64,000 bases of DNA, from positions 846,501 to 910,500 of the forward strand of contig JARHVA010003166.1 of NCBI GenBank assembly GCA_037957365.1, written 5' to 3'. The notes under the pieces are model-generated. The model saw only the letters and a list, made by a program, of their open reading frames with translations, made no database searches and was not told the DNA's origin. Source of the DNA: Torreya grandis. Its lineage: Eukaryota; Streptophyta; Pinopsida; Cupressales; Taxaceae. Below, piece by piece: positions 48,259 to 58,844 of this stretch; positions within the stretch are counted from its first letter, which is position 1, and each line of letters begins with the position of its first letter. Made by a program: the position numbers and the translations under genes.

Positions 48259-49595
48259 TGATGAGGCCAGGATATGCCTGATAAATGTATAATAACTGAC
48301 CTCATCTTACTCTTTCTTTTTATTAAGTTTTATTGCATTTTTTAAATTTTAATTTGATTTGAGATGAGTTAGGATGTAATTATCCATCTTTTGTTGATTA
48401 TGATTCTAACATTTAAAAACCCTATAATTCCTAATAAGTGTGTTGGAAAATTCAAGTTTTGCAATAAAACAGGTCATCATCAGGCTAAAGAACAAATATG
48501 AAGTGGATTGCATATTTTTGGAAGCATTGGAATCAATTTAGTTTAGTTCTGAAACTCTCCCATACTATTTCAAGTTGTTGCATTTTTAGACTTAGCTCCA
48601 AAACTCTATATTTAGCCCCAAAATTATCTCAATTAGCTCTAGTACTCCTACAGATAAGCTCCATAACTTTTGCAGCTAGATATAGAACTGATAAGGATCT
48701 ATTCCAAAATGGCTTGCGATCTGTTAGATAAATAATCCCATTAAATCAGGAATAGATTCCCGATTTCCATATTTGCAGATCCAAGATATTTATCACACAG
48801 CTGGACATCCAGCCACACCTTGATTTAGCATTTATTTTGGGTGCAATTCCATTCCATCATATCTATGAAATAGTTACAACCATCAAAGCATCCATATATG
48901 TAGACCTAGGAATTTAGGATATATAGAGAATAAGATCACTGAAAGAAAAAAAATGATAGATTAGTACATTTTGTAATACAGAATATTTTATCAATGAAAT
49001 AGCCATTTCTATTTTGAAAGCAAATTAAATTGTTCAATCCTGTTTCTAGGTGGAGCAAGGGCCGACTCCTCCAAAGAACTAGGATCTTCATTTTTGGTCG
49101 ATATTTATATTTTATTCAAGAAAATAGGTAACTCTATTAAATTTATAAATTCTTCTAACTCCTTAAAGTTAAAATATGTTGTAAATTTGTTTCTGTAGGT
49201 GTTTTAGATTAAATTCTCATTTCTTTGCAATCATTTTTTAGTAAACTATTTTATTCTACAAAAGTGTGTTTACTTCCAGAAAATTCATTTTTTCAAACAT
49301 GTGTTACTTCCAGTAAATTCATTTATGCAAATGTGTGTTTACTTCTAGCAAATTCATTTATGCAAATGTATGTTTACTTTTAACAATTTTCATCTTTTTA
49401 TTCTAATAAGGTTTTGACCAAGAAGTCCTTAAGACATTAAAAAACCCCCCAAAAAAAAGAAAACAATACAAATACCTACAATCAATTACTAAATAGATAC
49501 GATTCTTCTTATTGCATATAACTTTAGACACAACCCTAGTTAAATATGACATCAATAGAAAGTTGATTAAATGTAGGGAATAATGACACCCAACA
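48259..49595 (+). repeat. Element C 5' LTR
   Basis: It aligns end to end with 57497-58839. It contains a 35 bp tandem array (49264-49390) near its 3' end. The plus-strand frame at 48498-48731 is not shared in reading frame with the other LTR and is not a gene. Confidence 0.9.
49264..49390. repeat. 35 bp tandem repeat in C 5' LTR
   Basis: About four units with the core GTGTGTTTACTTCCAGCAAA start at 49264, 49299, 49333 and 49368. The 3' LTR has the same array at 58506, 58541, 58576 and 58611. Confidence 0.85.
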
Positions 49596-49599
49596 TTTT

Positions 49600-49617
49600 T
49601 AGCGCCATTGTCGGGGA
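49600..49617 (+). other. Element C primer binding site (tRNA-Asp type)
   Basis: TAGCGCCATTGTCGGGGA begins five bases after the 5' LTR. It matches TGGCGCCGTTGCCGGGGA, the site used by Athila elements and ascribed to tRNA-Asp, except at three G-to-A or C-to-T positions, two of them in CG pairs. Confidence 0.75.
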
Positions 49618-49699
49618 CTCACTAGTTGAAATTTTCTAATTAGGTGTCAACAAGAGCAACAATCATTCATTTAGTAATTAAAGAAATTTTCCCTAATTT

Positions 49700-50942
49700 A
49701 TGAGTAGACCATGAGACTCCAAGGGTATATTTCTCCCCAAAATATCTAAACAAGAATCTCCATTATCCTCTAGTTTAAGAAAGGACGTTGAGCAAAAATT
49801 GGAGGCACCATTATCTCCTACGAGACAAGAAGCAAAATTGCCATTTTTGGAATTTTTGGATCAATCACCAGAACCAAGTAGAACCTTAGGGAGGAAGCTT
49901 ATTTCTCAAGATTGATTGAGGGAAAGTTTTGATTCTTAATTGAGTATTCAACCTCCTACTCCTAAATTTTCACCATCCCCAAAATAGACCACATACCACA
50001 TTGATTGGGAGAAGGGAATAGAAAATACCAGAGAGATGGCACAAGAAGCTGGAAGATAACCTGAGATAACCTTTACCTATCCCATTTAGATCCAGGATGA
50101 TGAAACCAATATTAAAAACATCTCACCCACACACTTGCCCACATTTAGAGGAATGTCATCTGAGGATCCTGACCAATTTTTGTTTGAGTTAAATTACTAT
50201 GTCAGACTTATGATTACAAGATAGATAATCAAAAATTGAAGTTGTTTCCATCTACTCTGAAGGATGTAGTAATGAGGTGGTTTATTGTATTAACATATAA
50301 TTCTATTAACAATTAGGAACAAATGGAAACTATCTTCCTAATAAATATCAAGATTATTATAGAATAAGAAATCGAAAGGAATAATTTTTCAAAATCAAAT
50401 AGGAAGAAGATGAAAATATGGAAGATTATTTGGATAGATTCCTCTTTGTGAGTAAAAGATGTGGATTTATACTTCAAGAAGATTTAAATAAAACCATTTT
50501 TCTCAAAGGTCTAGATGATGAATCTAAGGAAACCCTTGATTTAATTGGCAAAGGAAACATTGCTCAATTAAGAATGGATGAAATCATAGAAATTTGTAGA
50601 AACTATTCAAGAACAAGGGGTGAACCTGGAAAAGGGAAAATGGTTAAAAATATGAATCTAGATATGAAAAAATTTATGGATGAATTGGAAAACTTTAAAA
50701 TAGACATATTAGTTCAATTAACCTCCACCATTGATGGATTGCAAGCTAAAGAAAATGCCCAACTTGAACCATTAGCCATGTATTGTCCTAGATGTAGGAA
50801 GAAGCATGCAATAAGGGAATGCCCTTTAGATAAAATAGAAGTATGTCTGGTCTATGAATCTAAAGAAAATGATACTCATTCTTTTTCTCTTCTTCCACTT
50901 ATAAAAATTATCTCAAACAAACCAATACATCATCCACCATAG
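49700..50942 (+). pseudogene. Element C gag, decayed
   Basis: The capsid start reads THLPTFRGMSSEDPDQFLFE near 50132-50190, a common Retrotrans_gag opening. After two frame changes comes the open block 50418-50942, with MEDYLDRFLFVSKRCGF and LFVSKRCGFILQEDLNKTIF. Its end has YCPRCRKKHAIRECPLDKIE, a Cys-Cys-His-Cys zinc knuckle (spacing 2-3-4) followed by another Cys. Upstream of 50130 the frame is broken by many stops. Gag would assemble particles and bind the RNA through the knuckle. Confidence 0.75.
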
Positions 50943-51381
50943 AAGAATTGAATTTTGTTTAGAGACAACCCAACCAAGGATAGTTTATGCCAAGACCAGC
51001 TCCTAATCCCTAGATGATGCCATGGGTAGCTCAAATAGTACCACAACATTGGGGAAAACCACCTTGGGCCCCTCAACCCACATGGCATCCTCAGGATTGG
51101 GAAAGTCAATTTTTGTATACTCAAGGACATCAACAACCTTGGGTTGGTCAAGGAAATCCTTATGCTTGGCCACAACCTAGATGGGGCCCTAGTAATTATG
51201 TGCAAGGGAAAACATATCCAAATTAGAACTAAAAAGCCATAATTGGACCTCTAACACAAAATACATAGGTTGAAAACATAATCCAAACACAAATGCCAAC
51301 ACAACCAGTAGCAAACCCAAGAACAAACAAACAACTCTTGTATACGAAATAAAACCATCAAAATCAATTGATTTAAGTATA
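50943..51381 (+). pseudogene. Element C Pro/Trp/Gln-rich linker
   Basis: The open piece 51014-51226 repeats WGKPPWAPQPTWHPQDWE-like and QPWVGQGNPYAWPQPRWGP wording, with Pro, Trp and Gln making up most of it. It joins gag and protease. No enzymatic domain. The minus-strand frames opposite it are shadows. Confidence 0.6.
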
Positions 51382-52200
51382 ATGGATTGTAAAAACATTC
51401 AAACAAGATCTGAAAAAATAGTTAGCAGTCCACCTATCATAATCACTGAGATGACAGAAGAAGATAAAACCCCTAGCATAGTTACACCTAAGGAAGATGA
51501 CAAAGAAAGAGATAAGGAACTAGAAAGAAATTCTATTGAGATTCCATTTGTAGAAAGACTTAAAGAAATCATAGATATTAAGGAATCTAAATTGGTACAG
51601 GAACTAAGAAGATTGAATATTGAAATACCATTGTTACAAGTAATTAAGGATATTCTAGAGTTGAACAAGTTAATCAAACTATTATGTTTTAAAAAACCTA
51701 GAAGAAAGAAGCAGTACCCTAGGACTATTTTAGTAGATGGAAAGCTTGCTGATTTATTAGCAGGAAAACTCCTACTACCCATATATGGAGATCCTAAAAT
51801 ACCTATTATTTTTATTTTTATAGGGAATAAGGATATACATAACCTTTTGATTGATTTGGGTGTAGTTATCAATGTAATGATAGTGGAAACTTTGAAAATA
51901 TTACCATTACTAGGCATACAACCTAATAATACCATATTACAGATGGCAAATCAATCTGTAGAAAAACTAGGAGTTATTGAAGATGTGGTAGTAATGGTGG
52001 AATTATGGGAATATCTAGTCAACTTCCTTATCTTATAGCCAAAAGGTAAAACACTTGATTATCCCATTATTTTGGGGAGACCATGGTTAGCTACAATTAC
52101 TACCTTAATTAATTGCAGGTCAAGTGATATGACTATTTCAAATGGTAAGAATTCTAAGAAAATTTCATTATATCTATCTGCATGACCTTTCATTAATAAT
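51382..52200 (+). pseudogene. Element C protease
   Basis: The 218-codon block starts with a Glu/Lys-rich helical region, then YPRTILVDGKLADLLAGKLL and the active-site stretch IHNLLIDLGVVINVM. DLG is the Athila-type form of the retropepsin triplet. LEDVVVMVEL-like wording follows, then after a stop the segment DYPIILGRPWLATI (near 52055-52095) that closes the fold. The linker toward RT continues to about 52590. A minus-strand frame of 178 codons (51399-51935) lies opposite and is judged a shadow because the plus frame carries the family match. Confidence 0.8.
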
Positions 52201-52880
52201 CAAGTGAAATTATGGGTTGATAATCCTTATATTAATGAGCAAAATCTATCTTCTTTGGCTATGATTAAATTGCAAGATCATGTACGGGAAATAGATGATA
52301 TGGTTAATCCTTCATTAAATGAACATCAATCATCATTAGAACAAATAGGATTAGTTCCAAAACATGCTGAATTTGTTTTGGAACCATCACAGTTAGTTTT
52401 GTAACCACACCAATTCTCTACAAATGAAGATAATTTCACTCTGGAGGAACATGATTTCTCTTGGGGAGAGGAAGGATCTATAACTTTAGTTTTACAAATA
52501 TCAGGAGCTAATGAATAATTTTTGGATAACAATGATAATGAAAAAATTGACCTACAATAAGATAAGTATAATAACTCTTCATGTTGTCCTTTGTCCAGCA
52601 TTCTATCTCAAGGAACTTTCAAAGATGTTGTTATATATCATATGTTGTTACCACATGCATGTCCACTAAACACCTTAATGGTACCCCTTCAACAAATCAG
52701 TTCATCATATCCTAAAACCAAACATGTTGAGATTCAACCAAGAAATTTTTTGAATATTAATAGTTGGTTAAAGAACAATGAAGAAGTCAAATTGTTTGAA
52801 GTTTTGAAGGATCATACTAAAGCTTTTGCTTGGGACTATAGAGATATGAAGGGAATTAATTCAAGTATCTGAACCCATCA
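52201..52880 (+). pseudogene. Element C protease-RT linker
   Basis: Two plus-strand open pieces (52204-52404 and 52591-52872). The second ends LKDHTKAFAWDYRDMKGIN, the usual FAW.Y.D.KGI block just upstream of RT. Otherwise polar and low in complexity. Confidence 0.6.
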
Positions 52881-53640
52881 CATATATACTGAAAACATTA
52901 GACCAATTAGGCAACCTCAGAGAAGGATTAATCTAGCCTTAAGGGATATAGTCAAACAAGAAATTGAAAAACTATTACAAGCAGGTTTTATCTACCCTAT
53001 CTCAGATAGCCAGTGGGTGTCTCCTCTTATAATTGTCCCTAAAAAGAATGGAAAATGGAGAATTTGTGTTGACTATAGGGAACTAAACAAAGCCATCCTG
53101 AGAGATTATTTTCCCTTATCATTCATAGGTCAAGTCTTAGACAACCTTTTAGGTAAACAGTACTTTTCCTTCTTGGATGGATTTAGTGGATACAATCAAA
53201 TTAGAGTTGCTGCTAAGGATCAGGACAAAACTACATTTACTTGTCCATGGGGTACCTTTGCTTATAGAGTATTTCCATTTGGACTATGTAATGCTCCAGG
53301 AACCTTTCAAAGGGTTGTATTAGCAATTTTTGTAGACTTAATAAATGACTGTGTGGAGGTATACATGGATGACTTTACTGTGTATGGAGATACATTTGAT
53401 GATGCTTTAAAAAATTTGGATAGAGTATTAATAAGATGTGAATAACATCACTTGTCTCTTAGTCATGAGAAATGTTTGATAATGGTTGATGAAGGGATTG
53501 TATTAGGACACCATATTTCAAAAAGAGGAATTCAGGTTGACCAAAACAAAATCAAGATTATTTCAAATTTGCCTATTCCTCAAACCCCCATAGACATCAA
53601 GTCATTTTTAGGGCATGATGGATATTATAGGTGATTTATT
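52881..53640 (+). pseudogene. Element C reverse transcriptase
   Basis: The open blocks 53017-53445 and 53452-53634 are in one frame with single stops between. They read PLIIVPKKNGKWRICVDYRE, FLDGFSGYNQIRVAAKDQDK, then TFTCPWGTFAYRVFPFGLCN and the catalytic VEVYMDDFTVYG. YMDD is intact. SLSHEKCLIMVDEGIVLGHH and IKSFLGHDGYYR close the thumb. It copies element RNA to DNA; two stops (53443-53445, TAA, and near 53632) block translation. Confidence 0.9.
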
Positions 53641-54335
53641 AAGGATTTTAGTAAAATCTATGCCCCCATGTTTAAGTTTCTTACCAAAGACTATGAATTT
53701 CTTTGGGATGAACAGTGTCAACATGAATTTGAAGAAATTAAAAAGAAATTAGTAACTTCCCCAGTATTGCAAGGACCTAATTGGGAGAAACCTTTTCACA
53801 TCCAAATTGATGCCTCAAATACCTCAATTAGTGTAGTTTTGAGACATAAAGATGAAGAATGAAGAATGCATGCTATTTACTACCTAAGTAAAAATCTTAC
53901 TTCCACTGAAAGAAATTACACAACCACTAAAAAAGAATTTTTATCTGTGATCTATGCAATCAATAAATTTAGACATTACATTACAAGGTACAAAATATTT
54001 TTACATATAGATCACTCAAAAATTAAATATTTAATGAACAAACCAGTGGTTGGAGGTAGAATAAGTAGATGGTTATTACTTCTACAATAATTTGATATTA
54101 CCATTATGGACAATCTAGGAAAATCTAATGTGGTAGCTGATTTCTTGTCAAGATTGACCACTACAAGGGAGCAAGATCCAGTCAAAAACAACTTTTTAGA
54201 TGAACAATTATTTTTTATTTCAGCTAATACACCATGGTTTTCTGACATGGCAAATTATCTTGCAATAGGGAAGTTTCATCTATCTTTCACTAAAAAACAA
54301 ATAAAGAAGTTAATCAAAACTAGTGCATAGTTCAA
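53641..54335 (+). pseudogene. Element C RNase H
   Basis: Blocks: YEFLWDEQCQHEFEEIKKKL, then PFHIQIDASNTSISVVLRHK with the first catalytic Asp; YYLSKNLTSTERNYTTTKKE with the Glu; HIDHSKIKYLMNKPVVGGRI with the second Asp (HTDHAA-like), and DNLGKSNVVADFLSRL with the last Asp. All four acidic residues of the Ty3/gypsy RNase H can be seen. Stops at 53860-53862 and 54088-54090 interrupt the frame. Confidence 0.85.
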
Positions 54336-55560
54336 ATGGTTAAATGGAATGTTATTTAAATGTGGTCTTGATTTGATTTTATGCAAGTGTGTGAGAGAAG
54401 ATGAAATCTTTGACATCCTCTAGGCATGTCATGATGAACCAAGTGAAGGACACTATTCAATGAAAATAATAGCTCACAAGATACTTGGCACTGGTTACTA
54501 TTGGCCATCTCTGTACAAAGATGTGAAGAGATATATTAGGTGGTGTGATCCTTGTCAAAAGATGGGATAGCCAACCATTACCAATGAAATTCCTCTACAA
54601 CCACAAGTAGTGATTGAACCATTTGAGAGATGGGGATTGGATTTTTTTGGACCCTTTAATCCTCCTTCACAAGGAAAAGAGCTCATTCTTGTGTGTACTG
54701 ATTATGTAACAAAATGGGTAGAAGTATAGGCTTAACAAATGCCACTAAAGAAGCAATTGCTGATTTACTTTGGCACAAAATTATGGTAAAGTTTGGAGCA
54801 CCAAGAAGCTTAGTTTCAAACCAAGGACCATAATTTATGTCCAATATGATCTAGGTCTTCACAACATATTATCAGATCAATCATAGGAAGTCATCTCCCT
54901 ATCACCCTCAAGAAAATGGACAAGTTGAAGTAACAAATAGAGAATTAAAAAACATCCTCAGTAAAATAGTTAATGTTGAAAGAAGAGATTGGGTAAAAAG
55001 ACTACCTGAAGCTATCTGGGCTTACAATACAACTTGGAAAACCATAACAGGGTTTTCACCATATGAGTTAGTCTATGGGAAAAAACCCTTGTTGCCTATT
55101 GAGTTTGAACTACAAACATTGAGGACAACAGCTAAGGTGGGAATTGAATTGGATGTAGCTCAAAAGGAATGAATCCTTCAACACAATGAATTGGATGAAT
55201 TTAGAATGGAAGAACTTTACCAGATAGAGATAATCTAAGAATAGAGGAGGTAATGGCATGATTCACATATCAAGAAAAGACAATTCAAAGTAGGAGACTG
55301 GGCATTGATATTTGATTCTAAGTACCAATAATTCAAAGGCAAATTAAGAACCAGATGGTTGGGACCTTATCAGATCAAGTAGATATTTGACAATGGTTCT
55401 ATCTAGTTACTTCTTATTGATGGTAGCAGAAGAGTACTCTTGGTCAATGGACATAGGCTAAAACTTTATAGGAAGCCTCCTACTAAGGATGAATTCTTGA
55501 AGCAGATTGAAGTAAACAAAGAATTTGATCATATGGAAGAACCTAGTTATTCCAAAATGA
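54336..55560 (+). pseudogene. Element C integrase
   Basis: The zinc segment reads CHDEPSEGHYSMKIIAHKIL, then YYWPSLYKDVKRYIRWCDPC, giving the His and Cys pairs. The core reads FERWGLDFFGPF (first Asp) and VCTDYVTKWVE, then after a frame change SLVSNQGP, where the second catalytic Asp is Asn, and SPYHPQENGQVEVTNRELKN with the Glu. Later blocks are LPEAIWAYNTTWKTITGFSP and VYGKKPLLPIEFE, and near 55350 RWLGPYQI, the C-terminal fold. The enzyme is inactive by the Asn change and several stops. Confidence 0.85.
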
Positions 55561-56216
55561 TTAGATAATCAGATGAAAAGATCCAAAATAAAGGGAAGAG
55601 GATGAAAACTAGTAAATGGTGTTCTCTTCTCAAAAAAAAAATAGATCAATTGAAAACTAGTGATGGCGGTTGATCTATTAAAAAAAAGATCAATTGAAAA
55701 CCAGTAATGGCAATTGATATTCTCAAATAAATGGCTAATTTAAATAAAGATTTTTTATAACTATTTTCTAATCACTTTTCAAGAATGATGAGTCATCATG
55801 ACAGAGGGATTACATCATCAAGGATGGTAATTATGTTTTTAACTTGTTAAAGGTTATATTGAAAGTTTGCATATGTGATTAGACTTGAATTAGAAAGATT
55901 AGTATGATGAGTCATTTATTATACATCATGGTTAAATGTGCAAAATCATGAGAAGGATATTGATGATGGAATGAGTTGGTGAATAGTCATAAATAATCAT
56001 TCTTGAACCAACAAAGTAAAAGCTAGTTACAGAAAAATTTCAAAAGAGATACAGTGAATTACCTCCGTTAGTTCCGCAGCTGAGTACAATAGTTTCACAT
56101 TCAAATTCACCCAATCAACAACCAAATCCACTAGTTCCACAGTTAAAATCATTAGTTCCACCAATAAGAGAATAAATCTTCAAACTAATCTATGTAAGAT
56201 TTAAGAAGCATGAATC
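55561..56216 (+). other. Element C spacer between integrase and the extra reading frame
   Basis: No coding is recognised. It holds a duplicated hairpin-like unit (55644-55718) and a run of GTTCCAC words (56070-56160) such as TTAGTTCCGCAG and CTAGTTCCACAG, which may mark the start of a decayed low-complexity protein segment. Confidence 0.5.
55644..55718. repeat. Duplicated 44 bp unit with inverted ends
   Basis: Two copies, starting 55644 and 55688, of a unit opening GATCAATTGAAAAC and closing GGTTGATC or CAATTGAT after a poly-A run. Within the first copy AGATCAA and TTGATCT pair. Confidence 0.7.
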
Positions 56217-57338
56217 ATGAGAATCAAAAAGAAGTCAGAACTAGAAAATGATACCCAACTCCTTATAGATGAAGAAGTAGTAACCATATTTCAATAGGCA
56301 GGTTGGCTAGAGTTTCTAAGGAAATTTCCCAAGTATAATGATGAACTGGTAAGAGAATTTGTTATCAATTTAGAACAATCAAGGACAAAAATTAGGAAGG
56401 TTATTATTCCTTTTTCTATGAATGTAATAAGTGAAATGTTTGAAATACCAATAGTGCATGTCCCAAACCCTATCAAGGGGACATTAAAATACCTAGCTCA
56501 AGCTCTGTTGAAACAAGGGGAAGCTGAACCCCAATATATTTATAATATAAATAAAATCATTAAAGGAGTTAAAAGGGCCAGCCTGCCCAAACCCTTTGAC
56601 AGACTAGCATTTTGGATAGTTAAGTATTTAACTTGTGATGGACAATTTGGAATAGTAGGAAAAGAAGTCCTAAAAAGCCTTATACACCTTAGATATGGAG
56701 CCAAAAAACTAGAATATATAGTAAACATTCCAGGGTTTCTTTTTGACTCCATCCATATAATGGCCCAGAGGTATTCTTGGGGTGTAGGAACAATCAGACA
56801 TCATGGGTTAGTGCATTTGGTAAGCCAACACCATTTCCTTTCAAATAAAAATGGGGAAGTAATGTGGGAAAAATTTCTTAGAAAATTTGGACAAAATCCT
56901 AGTATTTCCAGAAAAATAATAGCAACTCCTCTTACCCCTTCAGTTCATTTGAAAACTAATACCATTGCTGAAGAAAAGAAAAAGATTAGGGGAAGAGGAA
57001 ATACCACAAAGAAGAAAACCTATAATAAAAGTTAAAATTACAGACCTACCATGCCTTCTCAGGACATTTCTTCTTCTGTAGAAGCTACAGAAGAACTGAT
57101 ACCTATCTCTGATAGTGATAGTTCACCTAGGCCTGAGCAAAATGTGAACATCAGAAGAAGTTCTAAAAGGAGACCTATGTCTGCACATTTTTAGGCTCCT
57201 CAAGAAAGAAGACATCATAAAAGGTCTAAAGAAAGTCAAGAGGAGATGGAAGAACAAGTAAGGCTAGAAACTAAAGCTACTGACATTTTGGGTAACATGG
57301 CCATGACTCCTCCTAGACCAAGCCAAACAAAAAAGTAA
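56217..57338 (+). pseudogene. Extra reading frame downstream of integrase in element C
   Basis: A single plus-strand frame of 374 codons (ATG at 56217, TAA at 57336-57338), broken only by TAG at 56295, TAA at 57033 and TAG at 57192. Residue order: Lys-rich start; GWLEFLRKFPKYNDELVREF, which recalls the putative plant transposon protein family (Y.E.LVREFY-like opening); MFEIPIVHVPNP; a helical middle with LAFWIVKYLTCDGQFGIVGK and YSWGVGTIRHHGLVHLVS; then a basic tail (KKKIRGRGN, KKKTYNK) and an acidic/Ser segment (LIPISDSDSSPRPEQ). No transmembrane segment is evident. It sits where Athila elements carry an env-like gene, in the same strand. Function unknown; nuclear or nucleic-acid binding is only a guess from the basic tail. 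Confidence 0.7.
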
Positions 57339-57487
57339 AAGCAAGAGCTAGGTATAGTACCTCTAGATCAAAGCATTGGGATATTCAGTTCTAGCCATTT
57401 AATCTAAGAAATCAAATGGAAAGCAAGATATACAATCCCAAATTTGAAGAGTGAAGTTTGTAAAGGGACTTACAAACAAGTAAGTAT
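57339..57487 (+). other. Element C short tail before the polypurine tract
   Basis: About 150 bp of noncoding sequence between the extra reading frame and the PPT. Nothing recognised. Confidence 0.6.
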
Positions 57488-57496
57488 GGGGGAAAA
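57488..57496 (+). other. Element C polypurine tract
   Basis: GGGGGAAAA lies directly before the TG of the 3' LTR, as required for plus-strand priming. It supports the LTR boundary and the plus orientation. Confidence 0.85.
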
Positions 57497-58839
57497 TGAT
57501 GAGGCCAAGATATGCCCAATAAATGTATAATAAATGACCTCATCTTACTCTTTCTTTATATTGAGTTTGATTGCATTTTATAACTTTTATTTTGATTTGA
57601 GATGAGTTAGGATGTAATTATCCATCTTTTGTTGATTGTGATTCTAACATTTAAAAACCCTATAATTCTTAACAAGTGTGTTGGAAAATTCAAGTTTTGT
57701 AATAAAAAAGTTCGTCATTAGGCTAAAGAACAAATATGAAGTGGATTGCATGTTTTTGGAAGCATTGAAATCAATTCAGCTTAGTTCTAGACCTCCACCA
57801 TACTATTTCAAGTTGTTGCATTTTTAGACATAGCTCTAAAAATCTATATCTAGCCTAAGAATTATCTGAATTAGCTCTGGTACTCCTGTAGATAATCTCT
57901 AGAACTTTCATGGCTAGATATAGAACTGATAAGGATCTATTCCAAAATGGCTAGTGATCTGCAGGTCAATGATCCCATTAAATCAGGAACAGATTCCCAA
58001 TTTTTGTATTTGTAGATCTAAGATATTTATGACACAGCTGGACATCCAGCCACATCTTGATTTAACATCTATTTTGGGTGCAATTCCATTCCATCGTATC
58101 TATGAAATAATTATAGCCATCAAAGAATCTATATACGCAGACATGGGATTTTAGGATATATAGAGAAGAAGATCATTGAAAGAAAAAAGAAAAAAGGATA
58201 GATTAGTACATTTTGTAATACATAATATTTTATCAATGAAATAGCCATTTATGTTTTGAAAGCAAATTAAATTATTCAATCATGTTTTTAGGCAGAGCAA
58301 GGGCCCACTCCTCCAAAGAACCAGGATCTTCATTTTAGGTTGGTATTTATATTTTATTCAAGAAAATAGGTAACTCTGTTAAATTTATAAATGCTTCCAA
58401 CTCCTTAAAGTTAAAATTTGTTGTAAATTTGTTCCTGCAGGCATTTTAGATTAAATTCTCATTTCTTTGCAATCATTTTCCAGAAATCTATTTTATTCTA
58501 CAAAAGTGTGTTTACTTCCATCAAATTCATTTTTTCAAATGTGTGTTTACTTCCAGTAAATTCATTTCTGCAAACGTGTGTTTACTTCCAGCAAATTCAT
58601 TTCTGCAAATGTGTGTTTACTTTCAACAATTTTCATCATTTGATTCTAATAAGGTTTTGACCAAGAATTCCCTAAGACATTAAACCCCCCCCCCCAAGAA
58701 AAGAAAAAAATAAAAATACCTAAAATAAATTACTAAATCGATACGATTCTTCTTGTTGCATATAACTTTAGACACATCCCTAGTTAAATATGACATCAAC
58801 AGAAAGTTGATTAAATGTAGGGAATAACAACACCCAACA
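57497..58839 (+). repeat. Element C 3' LTR
   Basis: 1343 bp, aligned throughout with 48259-49595, including the 35 bp tandem array (58506-58630). A C homopolymer (58685-58696) stands where the 5' LTR has a shorter C run followed by A. Confidence 0.9.
58506..58630. repeat. 35 bp tandem repeat in C 3' LTR
   Basis: Four units starting 58506, 58541, 58576 and 58611, better conserved than in the 5' LTR. Confidence 0.85.
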
Positions 58840-58844
58840 ACAAG

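Larger units (their letters stand above)
48259..58839 (+). mobile_element. Element C: Athila-lineage Ty3/gypsy retrotransposon with an extra 3' reading frame
   Basis: LTRs of 1337 and 1343 bp with TGATGAGGCC...CACCCAACA termini bound a 7.9 kb interior: PBS, gag, protease, RT, RNase H, integrase, an extra reading frame and a polypurine tract. The target duplications are AGAAG (48254-48258) and ACAAG (58840-58844), differing at one base. RT and protease wording (DLG-type active site, GTFAYRVFPFGLCNAP) and the tRNA-Asp-type PBS fit the Athila lineage. It lies within element B and carries numerous stops. Confidence 0.9.

Noticed and set aside
51399..51935. 178-codon minus-strand frame rich in Ser and Ile
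   Set aside because: It lies exactly opposite the plus-strand protease frame of element C, which has the family match; antisense shadow.
58680..58700. C homopolymer followed by A-rich sequence, considered as a polypurine/polypyrimidine functional site
   Set aside because: It lies inside the 3' LTR of C; the other LTR has a shorter C run followed by A, so it is slippage.
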